This document shows positions 46,160 to 56,126 of a stretch of DNA of 64,000 nt, in pieces; the first letter of the stretch is position 1, and each line of letters starts with the position of its first letter. Below the pieces are notes generated by a model. That model was not told the DNA's origin. It did not search any database and was given only the letters and a program-made list of their open reading frames with translations. The position numbers and the translations under genes were made by a program. Source of the stretch: Legionella_C sp963803545 (GTDB taxonomy: Bacteria; Pseudomonadota; Gammaproteobacteria; Legionellales; Legionellaceae); contig CAWDMX010000004.1 of the NCBI GenBank assembly GCA_963803545.1, positions 496,001-560,000 of the forward strand. Reading direction: 5' to 3'.

Positions 46160-47192
46160 AGTTTTTAACTTTGGTGCAGGACCCGCAACACTACCATTGG
46201 ACGTTTTATCAGAAATTAAACAAGAGTTACTGGATTGGAACAATCTAGGTTTATCTGTTTTAGAGGTTGGGCACCGTACTGCTGCGTTTGTCCATCTCTT
46301 AGATGAAACGGAAAACAAGCTGCGGGAATTGTTAACTATTCCCGCTAATTATAAAGTTCTCTTTTTGGGCGCTCCAGCGCGTTTACAATTTAGCATGATC
46401 CCAATGAATCTACTTCCAACTGCCGGTGAGCAGGGAGCCTATATAGTAAGTGGATTATGGTCTGCAAACGCCTTTGAAGAAGCCAAACGTTTAAAAAAAG
46501 CGTGTTTATTTAGCGACATTCGCACAAATTCACAAACCAAGTACGTGTATTACACCGCCAATGAAACCGTAGATGGATTGCGAAGTCCCCTTCCGCAAAC
46601 CACGCTTCCCATCGTTGCGGATATGACCTCCTGTTTATTGACAGAGCCGATAAATATTAGTGATTACAGTTTGATTTTTGCTGGCGCTCAAAAGAATATT
46701 GCTAACGCAAACCTTACCGTAGTCATTATCAAAGAGGGGTTTTTGACCCCAGCTGGGCGTAATAACATTCCTGCATTTCTTGATTACCGCAATCATATCG
46801 ACAGCAAATCTTTGTACACAACGCCACCAATTTTTTCTATTTATACAGCTAATAAAATGTTTAGTTGGCTTAAAAGTCAAGGAGGAGTTCAGGCGATGTA
46901 CTTGCGTAATTTAGAAAAATCAGCGCTTTTGTACGCATACATTGATTCCACCAACTTTTACCATTGCCCTGTTCTTGGTAAAAATCGTTCGTTAGTTAAT
47001 ATTTGTTTTAGCTTGCGTGATACGAGTTTAGATGCTGCATTTGTTCATGGGGCTGAATGTGAGGGCTTAGTCGCGCTACAAGGCCACCGTTCAAAGGGTG
47101 GGATGCGCGTAAGTTTATACAACGCCATGCCCATAGAAGGAGTATTTAAACTTATTAAGTTTATGAAAGACTTTGCCGAGGTCAATACGTAG
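46146..47192 (+). CDS. serC: Phosphoserine aminotransferase
   Basis: 348 aa. SerC makes 3-phosphoserine, and also a step of PLP synthesis, from the keto acid with glutamate. RVFNFGAGPATLPLDVL is the family start, and the PLP-binding Lys is in FAGAQKNIANANLTVVI. The usual SHR motif is GHR (EVGHRTAAF). The length is 10-15 residues shorter than E. coli. ATG 46146 or 46152 lies inside the end of gyrA. With gyrA, aroA, cmk and rpsA it forms a conserved gene order; pheA and hisC, sometimes between serC and aroA, are missing. Confidence 0.94.
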   Translation: MTMNRVFNFGAGPATLPLDVLSEIKQELLDWNNLGLSVLEVGHRTAAFVHLLDETENKLRELLTIPANYKVLFLGAPARLQFSMIPMNLLPTAGEQGAYIVSGLWSANAFEEAKRLKKACLFSDIRTNSQTKYVYYTANETVDGLRSPLPQTTLPIVADMTSCLLTEPINISDYSLIFAGAQKNIANANLTVVIIKEGFLTPAGRNNIPAFLDYRNHIDSKSLYTTPPIFSIYTANKMFSWLKSQGGVQAMYLRNLEKSALLYAYIDSTNFYHCPVLGKNRSLVNICFSLRDTSLDAAFVHGAECEGLVALQGHRSKGGMRVSLYNAMPIEGVFKLIKFMKDFAEVNT

Positions 47193-48502
47193 TGATTGCA
47201 AGCAGCGTCCTTAGTATGCCTTGCTTTGAGCTACGAGGAGAACTGAGTATACCTGGGGATAAATCTATTTCGCATCGTGCGTTACTTTTGTCGGCATTGG
47301 CGACGGGAACATCGAGTATACGAGGTTTATTAACCGCAAAAGACTGTCTTGCCACATTCAAAGCGTTGCAAATGATGGGCGTTGTTATTCGAAGAGAGTC
47401 CGTTGATTTAATACGAGTGCATGGTGTTGGAAAAACAGGGCTTCAACAGCCTAAAACACCGATTGATTGCGCTAACTCCGGCACAACAATGCGTTTATTA
47501 ACGGGAGTTCTAGCAGGGCAATCTTTTGCAACGACCCTTATTGGTGATGAAAGTTTACAAAAAAGACCCATGGACCGCATTCGCAGACCTTTAAATTTAA
47601 TGGGCGCAAATATTAATACCACCGGAAGTAACCCGCCAATTTATATAGGGGCTAACGCTTTTTTGCAGGGTATTTGCTACCCTTTACCCATTGCCAGCGC
47701 ACAGGTGAAGTCGGCCATTTTATTAGCCGGTTTATACGCTCAAGGTGATACCTCTGTCATTGAAACGCAAATTACTCGCGATCATACCGAAAAAATGTTG
47801 CAAACATTTGGCTGTACTGTTGAAAAGAATGCTAACAAGATACGCATCAAAAATAATCAAGAGTTGTGTGCAACGGAAATAACAATACCTGGCGACCTTT
47901 CGTCAGCCGCTTTTTTTATAGTTGCAGCAACCTTAATTCCTGGTTCGTCATTGCTTATTAAAAACGTGGGTATCAACCCAACACGCGCAGGCGTTCTATC
48001 AATATTAGCCTTAATGGGTGCCGATATCACGGTTTTGGATGAGCGGTTGTACGGTCAAGAACCCGTGGCCAATCTTCGGGTACGTTACGCACCCCTTAAA
48101 GGCATTAACATACCACAGCACCTAGTTTCTATTGCAATAGATGAATTTCCTATACTATTTATTGCCGCATCCTTGGCTAAGGGCGAAACGTATTTAGAAG
48201 GAGCGGCAGAGTTGCGTACCAAAGAAAGCGACCGTATAGAGGTGATGGTTCAGGGCTTGAGAAAGTTGGGCGTTAGCATTGATGCTTTTGATGACGGTGT
48301 ACGCATCACAGGCGGTGTTTTGCAGGGAGGCGAAATTAACAGTTTTGGCGATCATCGAATTGCCATGGCTTTTATAATTGCAGGAAGCGTTGCAGCTTCC
48401 GCTGTAAAAGTTAAAAACTGCCAAAACATAGATACGTCGTTTCCCCAATTTATAACAAGCGCCAACTCAATAAATTTACGAGTTAAGGAATGTAATGGGT
48501 AA
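47192..48502 (+). CDS. aroA: 3-phosphoshikimate 1-carboxyvinyltransferase (EPSP synthase)
   Basis: 436 aa starting at GTG 47192, which shares a base with the serC stop (TAGTG). AroA adds the enolpyruvyl group of PEP to shikimate-3-phosphate. The motifs PGDKSISHRALLL, DCANSGTTMRLLTG and ELRTKESDRIEVM, and GDHRIAMAF near the end are all intact. The motif around position 96 is ANSGTT in place of GNAGTA, a class II-like form often less sensitive to glyphosate. It overlaps cmk by 8 bases. Confidence 0.96.
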   Translation: MIASSVLSMPCFELRGELSIPGDKSISHRALLLSALATGTSSIRGLLTAKDCLATFKALQMMGVVIRRESVDLIRVHGVGKTGLQQPKTPIDCANSGTTMRLLTGVLAGQSFATTLIGDESLQKRPMDRIRRPLNLMGANINTTGSNPPIYIGANAFLQGICYPLPIASAQVKSAILLAGLYAQGDTSVIETQITRDHTEKMLQTFGCTVEKNANKIRIKNNQELCATEITIPGDLSSAAFFIVAATLIPGSSLLIKNVGINPTRAGVLSILALMGADITVLDERLYGQEPVANLRVRYAPLKGINIPQHLVSIAIDEFPILFIAASLAKGETYLEGAAELRTKESDRIEVMVQGLRKLGVSIDAFDDGVRITGGVLQGGEINSFGDHRIAMAFIIAGSVAASAVKVKNCQNIDTSFPQFITSANSINLRVKECNG

Positions 48503-49187
48503 TAAAATAGTTGTTCCAGTAATTACTTTGGATGGTCCAAGTGGTACGGGGAAGGGTACCTTATGTTATAAAATTGCAAATCACTTAGGATGGCATGTTT
48601 TAGACAGCGGATGTATTTATCGCGTATTAAGCTACGCCGCAACTAAATACGCTATCGAAGCATCCAATGCACCCGCTTTAGTCGCACTAGCTCAACAGCT
48701 TGATGTGCGGTTTCAGTCTGATCCCCATTTAAAGGTAGTTGTTTATCTTGAGAATGAGGAGATTTCCACAGCAATTCGCAGTGAAGAGTGCGGACAAAAT
48801 GCTTCTAAAATTGCCGCTATACCCGAAGTAAGAGAGGCCTTAGTCGCACGTCAACGCGCTTTTGCTAAACCTCCCGGCTTGGTAACCGATGGTCGTGATA
48901 TGGGAACCATTATTTTTCCCGACGCGGTTCTGAAAATATTTTTGTCCGCATCACCGCAAATAAGAGCAAAACGCCGGTATTTACAGTTGAAAAATCAAGG
49001 GATTGATGTTAGCCTCGCACAGGTTGTAGAAGAATTGGTACAACGTGATGCGCGAGATACAACGCGTTTACACGCACCACTTAAAGCTGCGGATGACGCA
49101 GTGAGTATTGATACAACTGGTTTAACGGTTAATCAAGTTTTTACACAGGTTTTAGACCTTTTAACAAGACATCCGTTTTTCCAATAA
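48495..49187 (+). CDS. cmk: Cytidylate kinase
   Basis: 230 aa. Cmk phosphorylates CMP and dCMP. The P-loop is LDGPSGTGKGTLCYKIA and the nucleotide site TDGRDMGTIIFPDA, with RDARDTTRLHAPL in the lid. It overlaps aroA and is followed 58 bases later by rpsA, an order kept widely in proteobacteria. Nothing unusual. Confidence 0.96.
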   Translation: MGNKIVVPVITLDGPSGTGKGTLCYKIANHLGWHVLDSGCIYRVLSYAATKYAIEASNAPALVALAQQLDVRFQSDPHLKVVVYLENEEISTAIRSEECGQNASKIAAIPEVREALVARQRAFAKPPGLVTDGRDMGTIIFPDAVLKIFLSASPQIRAKRRYLQLKNQGIDVSLAQVVEELVQRDARDTTRLHAPLKAADDAVSIDTTGLTVNQVFTQVLDLLTRHPFFQ

Positions 49188-49245
49188 TTGGGGGAAATGC
49201 AAATTTTATTGCTTTTCTATTTTTAATTACTAAGAGTTTACTAAC

Positions 49246-50931
49246 ATGTCTGAACATAGTTTCAAAGAATTATTCGAGCAAAGCATCGAAGGAGCCCAGT
49301 TTTTTTCTGGCGCAATCATTACAGGTCAAGTGGTTAAAATCGATCGCGACTTTATCATCGTTAACGCTAATACAAAATCCGAAGCACGAATTGCTATTGA
49401 AGAATTTTTCGATAAAAATGGTGAGTTAGAAGTAAGCGTTGGTGATGAAGTTGAGGTTGCTCTTGACTCGATTGAAGATGGCTTTGGCGAAACCTTATTA
49501 TCACGCGAAAAAGCCAAAAGACAAGAAGCTTGGCGCAAATTATCCAAATCTCATGAAAACAACGACACCGTTACTGGTTTAATTTCCGGTAAAGTGAAGG
49601 GTGGTTTCACGGTTGAAATTGGAACTATTCGTGCCTTTTTACCCGGTTCATTAGTAGACGTTAGACCTGTTCGTGATCCTTCTTATCTTGAAGGAAAAGA
49701 ATTAGAATTCAAAGTAATTAAAATGGATTTGAAACGCAATAATATCGTTGTATCACGTCGTGCGGTTGTTGAAGAAGAAAGCTCGGCAGACAGACAAGCA
49801 CTGCTGGATTCTTTACATGACGGCCAAATACTGAATGGTATCGTTAAAAACCTTACCGATTACGGTGCGTTTATTGATTTAGGTGGTATTGATGGACTGC
49901 TGCATATCACAGATATTTCTTGGAAGCGTGTTAAGCACCCAAGTGAATTATTGGTAGTTGGACAAGATGTTAAAGTTAAAGTGCTTAGTTTTGATAGCGA
50001 ACGAAATCGTGTATCACTAGGTATGAAGCAACTAGGTAATGATCCATGGGTTGATTTGGTTGAACGTTATCCTGTTGGTCGTAAAATGCAAGGCAAAGTA
50101 ACTAATATTACTGATTACGGCTGCTTTGTTGAAATAGAAGAAGGCGTAGAAGGCCTAGTACATATGTCTGAAATGGACTGGACAAACAAGAATGTGCATC
50201 CAAGTAAAGTCGTATCAATGGGCGATTTAGTCGATGTTATGGTTCTTGAAATTGATGAAGAACGTCGTCGTATTTCTTTAGGTATGAAACAGTGTGTAGG
50301 TAATCCTTGGCACCAGTTTGCGCAAGCGCACAGTAAAGGTCAAAAAGTGAACGGTAAAATTCGTTCAATTACGGACTTTGGTATCTTTATTGGTTTAGAC
50401 GGTGAAATTGATGGTCTGGTGCATTTATCGGATATTTCCTGGACTGCTGCGGGCGAAGAAGCGGTTAAAAACTTCAAGAAAGGACAAGAGTTAGAGGCCG
50501 TTATTTTAGCTATTGACCCAGAGCGTGAGCGTATCTCTTTAGGTATCAAACAACTTGAAGGCGATAATTTTGCAACGTTTATTGAAGACTACACCAAAGG
50601 TGCAATCGTCAAAGGAAAAGTAACTGAGGTCGAAGCTAAATTAATTACTTTGGACTTGGGAGAGGACGTAACCGGCACCATTCGTTCTACCGAAATTTCT
50701 GATGAAAAAGTTGAAGATGCCTCACTGTTGTATAAAGAAGGCGATGAAATAGAAGCAAAAGTAATGAATATCGATAAAAAGAACCGCACCATTGTTTTAT
50801 CGATTAAAGCTAAAGACGCTCAAGATCAAGCTGAGGAAATTAAAAAATACTCACGTAAAGATAACAGTGTCGTTAACACAACTTTAGGCGATTTGCTTAA
50901 AGAGAAAATGGCTAACAAAGATAGCGAGTAA
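49246..50931 (+). CDS. rpsA: 30S ribosomal protein S1
   Basis: 561 aa with six S1 OB-fold domains, the full gammaproteobacterial form: domains 1 and 2 bind the ribosome, and 3-6 (starting about residues 190, 275, 362 and 449) bind mRNA, each with a GxVxxITDYGxFVxxxxGxxGLxHxSDxSW pattern in partial forms such as DYGAFIDLGGIDGLLHITDI. S1 brings mRNA to the ribosome. The gene is rich in Glu and Lys codons as expected. A terminator-like hairpin follows at 50978. Confidence 0.97.
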   Translation: MSEHSFKELFEQSIEGAQFFSGAIITGQVVKIDRDFIIVNANTKSEARIAIEEFFDKNGELEVSVGDEVEVALDSIEDGFGETLLSREKAKRQEAWRKLSKSHENNDTVTGLISGKVKGGFTVEIGTIRAFLPGSLVDVRPVRDPSYLEGKELEFKVIKMDLKRNNIVVSRRAVVEEESSADRQALLDSLHDGQILNGIVKNLTDYGAFIDLGGIDGLLHITDISWKRVKHPSELLVVGQDVKVKVLSFDSERNRVSLGMKQLGNDPWVDLVERYPVGRKMQGKVTNITDYGCFVEIEEGVEGLVHMSEMDWTNKNVHPSKVVSMGDLVDVMVLEIDEERRRISLGMKQCVGNPWHQFAQAHSKGQKVNGKIRSITDFGIFIGLDGEIDGLVHLSDISWTAAGEEAVKNFKKGQELEAVILAIDPERERISLGIKQLEGDNFATFIEDYTKGAIVKGKVTEVEAKLITLDLGEDVTGTIRSTEISDEKVEDASLLYKEGDEIEAKVMNIDKKNRTIVLSIKAKDAQDQAEEIKKYSRKDNSVVNTTLGDLLKEKMANKDSE

Positions 50932-50977
50932 TTTTGTTAGTTAGCTGAATAGTACTTTATTGTTTTAATATTGTGTG

Positions 50978-51000
50978 GGTCCTGTATTTTTTACAGGGCC
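50978..51000 (+). terminator. Terminator-like hairpin after rpsA
   Basis: GGTCCTGTA and TACAGGGCC pair over nine positions (one G-U) around a T-rich loop, 47 bases after the rpsA stop. The following TAATTAG is only weakly T-rich, so read-through into lapA is possible. Confidence 0.55.
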
Positions 51001-51094
51001 TAATTAGCCCCATCTGTAAAGTTTATTCAATGTTGCGGTATGGGTTTTAAGCCCTATACTCTAAGTTCTAATTTTGTCTATTCAAGGAAGTGCG

Positions 51095-51388
51095 ATGCGG
51101 ATCTTAAAAATTATTTTTTACATCATAATAATAATTTTTGGTATAACATTTTCCTTACTTAATCATAATGATGTTCGTGTTGATTTATTTCTGGCAACCT
51201 ACACGCTCCCCCTTTCTTTATTACTGGTTGCTAGTTTGTCAATAGGTTTGATTTTTGGTTTTATTTTTGCTCAAGCAAAATACTGGAAATTAAAAATTGC
51301 TTATAAGCGACAAAAAAATCAATTAAAATTAGCCACGCAAGAAAATTCCAACGCTACTAATAACCACTCAAGTCAATATAATTCTTAA
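51095..51388 (+). CDS. lapA: LapA-domain (DUF1049) inner-membrane protein
   Basis: 97 aa from ATG 51095 with AAGGAAG before it. Two membrane helices (ILKIIFYIIIIIFGITFSLL and LLLVASLSIGLIFGFIFA) flank NHNDVRVDLFLATYTLPLSL, which is the LapA/YciS layout, followed by a basic cytoplasmic tail. LapA works with LapB to regulate LPS synthesis through LpxC in E. coli. Here it follows rpsA without ihfB, and lapB is not downstream; an autotransporter is. Assignment by pattern and location. Confidence 0.82.
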   Translation: MRILKIIFYIIIIIFGITFSLLNHNDVRVDLFLATYTLPLSLLLVASLSIGLIFGFIFAQAKYWKLKIAYKRQKNQLKLATQENSNATNNHSSQYNS

Positions 51389-51569
51389 TTTTTTTTAAAG
51401 ACACAACTTTTTCCAAAAAAGTGGTTTGCAATAGTTAGTGCCCGCTTATCTCAACACGCTAAATACCGTTCAATTCAATCTTTTCTTTTCATAAAAAACT
51501 TGTCATACTGTCGTGTTAGTTTGCTAGTTTGCCAGTTTTTAAATGGGTTATTAAATCAAGGATGAATCA

Positions 51570-54500
51570 ATGTTGGAATCACGGTCTAAAATGACACCTG
51601 TTGCAAAATGGTTGTCTGAGTTTCTTTACGTCCCATTGCTGCGCTTTACATCAAAATCGTGCATCACTGTTTCCTGTTTAAGTGTATTGCTTTTAAATTC
51701 TCAGCAAGCTCAAACCGCCTCCTTTCCTGCCCCTGGTCAAACGGTAACTTATACTAGTGCGGATTCTGTTATAGACGGTAACAGCGAAGCGCCTTTGGTA
51801 TTAAACAGTCAAAATGTCCCACCAACAAATATGGTCATTGACAACACTCAATTGGAAATTCAGAATTTTCAATTGTCCAATGCAGCGGTTATATCGCTTT
51901 TTCGCTCAACGTTGAATATCACTAAAACGAATGATGCTAGCAGTATTCGTTTTAGTGATATTCAAATTATGGGCGGCAACATAATTGAGGCAAGTAATAG
52001 TACTATTACTTTAATGGATAACAGTATTTTTCGTGATAACACTGTATCTAGTACAATTTCTGTTTCCTTTTGTACAATAGATATTGGTGATAATGCAGTT
52101 TTTAATAACAACTCTGGTCGTGCTGGAATAGAATCTTTTGGATCTACTGGAGCAATTGGTATTAACGCACTTTTCACAAATAATAGCGGTACTAATGGTG
52201 GTGTAATTTTTACTAATAACTCAACATTTACCATCGGCAATGATGCGCAGTTTATGAATAATATTGCGGATGAATACGGTGGAGCACTTTTTTTAGAGTC
52301 AGCTTCCTTGGGCCCTTCGTTCACAACCATCGATAGTGGTGCCCAATTCATCGGTAACTCGGCAGGAGAGTATGGGGGCGCGATTTATAATAGAGAGAAC
52401 GTGTCTAGTTTAAATATTGATAATGGCAGGACTACTTTATTTGCAGGGAATCAAGACGAATGGGGGGCCAATTCCATTGCTTTTGGTGGCGACGCGGATG
52501 CCTTTTTTAACATTGAAACGGGCACCAGTGGCAGCTCGGTTGGCGGCCTGCTCGATATGCGTGACCCAATGCGAAGTATTTTATCGAGCGATATTATTTA
52601 TATTAATAAAAACGATAACGGTGTTTGGGCGTTGGGTGGTATGAGTAACCTTAGAGCCGCCACACAGTTTTCAGTTAACGCCGGTACGTTGTATCTTTAC
52701 GCCCAAGACGAGGCGCTTCGCACTCCCGTTTCTGCTGTGCAAGCCGGAATTTTAAATTTAGATAATGCCAGTGGACGCGCCAACTTTACACTGGCCTCCG
52801 GGGCCTCTTTAGTTGCAGGCGGTGCAAACCGCATTAATTTAGGAGCGGGCAATATTATAATTGGTGCTAATGCCACCCTACGCGGTGGCAGCAGCTCGCA
52901 ATCCCTTGGCGGTATTTCGCCTAGAGCCGAGCAGGGTGGGAGCACGTCCTTAACCCTAGATTCCACCAACTCCACGCAATTACAAGGTTTGGTAAATATT
53001 CAAGCGCTTGGTAGCAATGACGTATTTACGCTTAATGCCAATTTAGTTGATGCAGCCAATGCGGTGGGTGAAGTGGTTAGCTCGGGTTTAGGCCAGGTGG
53101 TGCTAACGGGCGTGAATACGTACACAGGTTCCACCACGCTTAACGCAAGCCGCTTGTCTTTGGGCGCCAATGGCAGCATCAGCAGCAGCGAAGAGGTGCG
53201 CTTGGATGCCGGTAGCGTATTGGATAGCGCGCTTAATCCTAATACCAGCATCAACAATTTAAATGGCAGCAGTGGGGCGCAACTTAATGTAGGCAACAGT
53301 CGCTTGCAGGTGAATACCAACCAAGACCTTACGTACGCGGGTCGGATAACGGGTGGTGGCGTCCTGGCTAAAGCCGGCAATTCAACGCTCACCTTTACGG
53401 ATGAAGGCATGGAGTTTACTGGCGAGCTTGCCATTGATGCCGGTCGCTTAAACTTGGATATTCAGCAAGACGTAGAGTACAACGGCGCCATTAGTGGCGT
53501 GGGTACGCTTGGCAAAGAAGGCGCGTCCGGCTTAAGTTTAATGGGCGATGGTTCTGCTTTTACGGGCGATATATTAGTCAATCAAGGGGCACTTGCGATA
53601 AATGGGCTTTTTAGTCAAGCGACAGCCGTGGTTGCCGCAGGAACAACCCTCAAAGGCGTAGGTAGTTTAAGCAACACCACGGTTAACGGCACTATTGCCC
53701 CGGGTAACTCTATAGGCACGCTGACCATTAGCGGGAATTACGTGCAAAATCCAGGTTCGACCTATGAGGTAGAAATTAATGCTGCGGGTGCGTCTGATTT
53801 AATTGATGTGACGGGTACGGCGACAATCAATGGCGGCACGGTATCGGTTATTAGAGAGCAAGGGAGTTATACCAGCCAGCGCTATACCATTTTGAGCGCC
53901 GCGGGTGGGCGCACAGGTACCTATGATGCCTTGATACAGATGATGCCTTTTTTCGATATAGGACTCACGTACGATGCCAATAACGTGTATTTGGACATGA
54001 CCCGCTCGGTGAATAATTTTGCCACCGCGGCAAGTACGGCCAATCAAACCGCTACGGCAAATGCGGTGGAAAGTTTAGGTGTGGGCAATGTGGTGTACGA
54101 CTCGGTGATGAATGCGGCGAGCATTGCTCAGGCGCAGCAGGCTTTTAATACGCTTTCTGGTGAGCTATACAGCTCTCTGTTAAGTACTTTCACCGAAGAC
54201 AGCCGCTACGCCAGACAGGCGGTGTTGCAACGTTTAGAAAGCACGACCAGTGAGGAGCGCGTTAAGCGTTTTGGCCATCGCTATTTGTGGGCGCAAGGGT
54301 ACGGCAGTTGGGGCGATTTTGAGAGCAGCGGCGATACAGCCGCTGTTTCAAAAAAGGTTCAAGGATTGTTTATTGGCGCGGATGCGTCCATTCACGGCAA
54401 TGTTTTAGGGGTGCTGGCGGGGTATGGCAATAGTCGCTTGAACAGTCAAGCGCGCTTAAGTTCGGCTAAAAGTGATGATTACACCTTAGGTCTTTACAGC

Positions 54501-55100
54501 CGCCATGATTGGGCGTGGGTGCGGGCCAAAATGGGTGCAGCCTACACCTGGCATCAATTTGAGGTGAACCGCCAAGCACAGCTGCCCACTTTTAACGAGC
54601 GTTTACAGGGTGGCTCGACTGGTGGCACGACCCAGCTCTTTGGTCAAATAGATTACGCAGAAAGTTTGACGGCGTTTAATCTGGTTCCTTTTGTTGGAGC
54701 CACCTACGTCACCAGTGGTACGGGTCGTTGGCAAGAAAATGGCGTTTCGGGTTTAACCGGGCGCAATCATTTTGATACTTTCTACACCCATTTAGGCGTG
54801 CAACAAACCAAGCCTTTAACGCAAACAAAAGATAAGCTTATTAGTGAGCGGGTGATGCTCGCTTGGCGCCATGCGTACACCGGAGTCAATCCGCTTTCAA
54901 GCTTTGCCTTCACCGCCGGCGGTAATCCGTTCGCAATTCAAGGCGCGGCGATTGCCAAAGATGCTTTGGTGATTGACGCCGGATTGGACGCAGACCTGCC
55001 TCAAAAAGGGTTGAATCTACGATTGGCGTATATAGGGCAGGTTGCGCAGCAGGTTCGCGATCATGGATTAACCGGTAAAGTGGGTTGGAAGTTCGATTGA
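51570..55100 (+). CDS. Autotransporter with Pmp-like and PATR passenger (type Va secretion)
   Basis: 1176 aa. A long leader with a charged start and a hydrophobic stretch (CITVSCLSVLLLNSQQAQTA) precedes the passenger. Residues about 170-275 carry FTNN, FMNN and FIGN alternating with GGVI, GGAL and GGAI, like the FxxN/GGA[ILV] repeats of chlamydial polymorphic membrane proteins. Further on are PATR-like units (VLTGVNTYTGSTTLNASRLS) and the linker GTIAPGNSIGTLTISGNYVQ. The barrel starts about residue 900 (LWAQGYGSWGDFESSGD) and ends GKVGWKFD. It is paralogous with the autotransporter at 36808 from the linker on. AAGGATG precedes the ATG. Its upstream region has three AGTTTGC-like direct repeats near 51520-51540. 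Likely surface adhesin. Confidence 0.9.
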   Translation: MLESRSKMTPVAKWLSEFLYVPLLRFTSKSCITVSCLSVLLLNSQQAQTASFPAPGQTVTYTSADSVIDGNSEAPLVLNSQNVPPTNMVIDNTQLEIQNFQLSNAAVISLFRSTLNITKTNDASSIRFSDIQIMGGNIIEASNSTITLMDNSIFRDNTVSSTISVSFCTIDIGDNAVFNNNSGRAGIESFGSTGAIGINALFTNNSGTNGGVIFTNNSTFTIGNDAQFMNNIADEYGGALFLESASLGPSFTTIDSGAQFIGNSAGEYGGAIYNRENVSSLNIDNGRTTLFAGNQDEWGANSIAFGGDADAFFNIETGTSGSSVGGLLDMRDPMRSILSSDIIYINKNDNGVWALGGMSNLRAATQFSVNAGTLYLYAQDEALRTPVSAVQAGILNLDNASGRANFTLASGASLVAGGANRINLGAGNIIIGANATLRGGSSSQSLGGISPRAEQGGSTSLTLDSTNSTQLQGLVNIQALGSNDVFTLNANLVDAANAVGEVVSSGLGQVVLTGVNTYTGSTTLNASRLSLGANGSISSSEEVRLDAGSVLDSALNPNTSINNLNGSSGAQLNVGNSRLQVNTNQDLTYAGRITGGGVLAKAGNSTLTFTDEGMEFTGELAIDAGRLNLDIQQDVEYNGAISGVGTLGKEGASGLSLMGDGSAFTGDILVNQGALAINGLFSQATAVVAAGTTLKGVGSLSNTTVNGTIAPGNSIGTLTISGNYVQNPGSTYEVEINAAGASDLIDVTGTATINGGTVSVIREQGSYTSQRYTILSAAGGRTGTYDALIQMMPFFDIGLTYDANNVYLDMTRSVNNFATAASTANQTATANAVESLGVGNVVYDSVMNAASIAQAQQAFNTLSGELYSSLLSTFTEDSRYARQAVLQRLESTTSEERVKRFGHRYLWAQGYGSWGDFESSGDTAAVSKKVQGLFIGADASIHGNVLGVLAGYGNSRLNSQARLSSAKSDDYTLGLYSRHDWAWVRAKMGAAYTWHQFEVNRQAQLPTFNERLQGGSTGGTTQLFGQIDYAESLTAFNLVPFVGATYVTSGTGRWQENGVSGLTGRNHFDTFYTHLGVQQTKPLTQTKDKLISERVMLAWRHAYTGVNPLSSFAFTAGGNPFAIQGAAIAKDALVIDAGLDADLPQKGLNLRLAYIGQVAQQVRDHGLTGKVGWKFD

Positions 55101-55213
55101 TGCAATGCCAAAAAACGCATCTTGACCTTTAAAAAGGCAAGGTGCGTATTGATCGTGTGACTAATTGGAATGTGACAAGCAATGGAATGAAAGATTACCT
55201 TAAGGCAATTTTA

Positions 55214-56063
55214 GGCACCGTCAAGTTGTGCAAACCGATATAAACTAAAAGGACAGGTGCTTATTGCTTTTAGGGATTAAAATGACGAATCGTAACACGG
55301 GCAAAAAATCAGGAGATTACTACCCGGGTTACCGCTATCCAAAATCATTGATTGGGTATGTGGTGTGGCAGTATCACCGTTTTATGCTGAGCTTGCGTGA
55401 TATATCAAAACTTCTTGTAGTGCGAGGCATTAAATGAAACCGTAAGGTCTTGGAATCTAACTTTTGGTCTGACGTTCGCCAGTGAAATAAAGCGACGCGC
55501 ACCAAGGGGTGGTGATAGATGGCACATGGATGAAATATGTCTTGTCATGAAAGGCAAAAAGCACTGGCTATGGCGTGCAGTCGATCAAGATGGTTACGAA
55601 CTGGATATTTTGCTGCAGTCACGTAAGAGTAAAGGTGCAGCCAAGCGCTTTTTTAAAAAGTTACACAAAGGATTGCAATACGTTCCAAGAGTGATTATCA
55701 CCGATAAACTTCGAAGTTATGGTGCAGCTAAAAGAGAGATTTTACCTAGTGTTGAGCATCGCCAGCACAAGGGGATAAATAATAGAGCGGAAAACTCCTA
55801 TCAACCTACACGACAGCAAGAAAAGCAGATGCGAAAATTTAAATCACCCCAACAAGCGCAGCGATTTTTGTCAGCTCACGGACAAGTAAGAAATTTATTT
55901 GGGGATCATCGCTATAAAATGGCGGCCAATGATCAACGAAATAATTTGGCTTTTGCATGGAGCGAGTGGCAGGACATTGTTATGCACACTGAGTGCGCCT
56001 AAAATTTAGGAAATGATCTTTTCAACTTAAAATCGGGTTGTCTTTGCACAACTTGACGGTGCC
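55214..56063 (+). mobile_element. IS6-family insertion sequence, inactive
   Basis: 850 bp between inverted repeats GGCACCGTCAAGTTGTGCAA (55214) and its complement ending at 56063; GGCAC ends are typical of the IS6/IS26 family. There is no 8-bp target duplication (CAATTTTA on the left, GATTGCTC on the right), so it may have been left by recombination. The transposase inside has a frameshift. Confidence 0.85.
55282..56001 (+). pseudogene. IS6-family transposase, frameshifted
   Basis: ATG 55282 encodes the start with GYRYPKSLIGYVVWQYHRFM and SLRDISKLLVVRGI, then stops at 55434-55436. The continuation is in another frame from 55433 (NETVRSWNLTFGLTF, then RRAPRGGDRWHMDE) and runs intact to 56001 with DDE-domain motifs RWHMDE, RVIITDKLRSYG and NNRAENSYQPTRQQE. 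The shift, probably with a small deletion, splits the DNA-binding and catalytic parts. Confidence 0.88.
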
Positions 56064-56126
56064 GATTGCTCTCTTTGACTTTGCGGCCTTGTAGCAAATG
56101 AATAAAAATCGCTGCGGCTTACTTTA

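Noticed and set aside
55433..55440. Programmed frameshift in the IS6 transposase
   Set aside because: No slippery heptamer is present and IS6 elements encode a single-frame transposase, so it is called a mutation.
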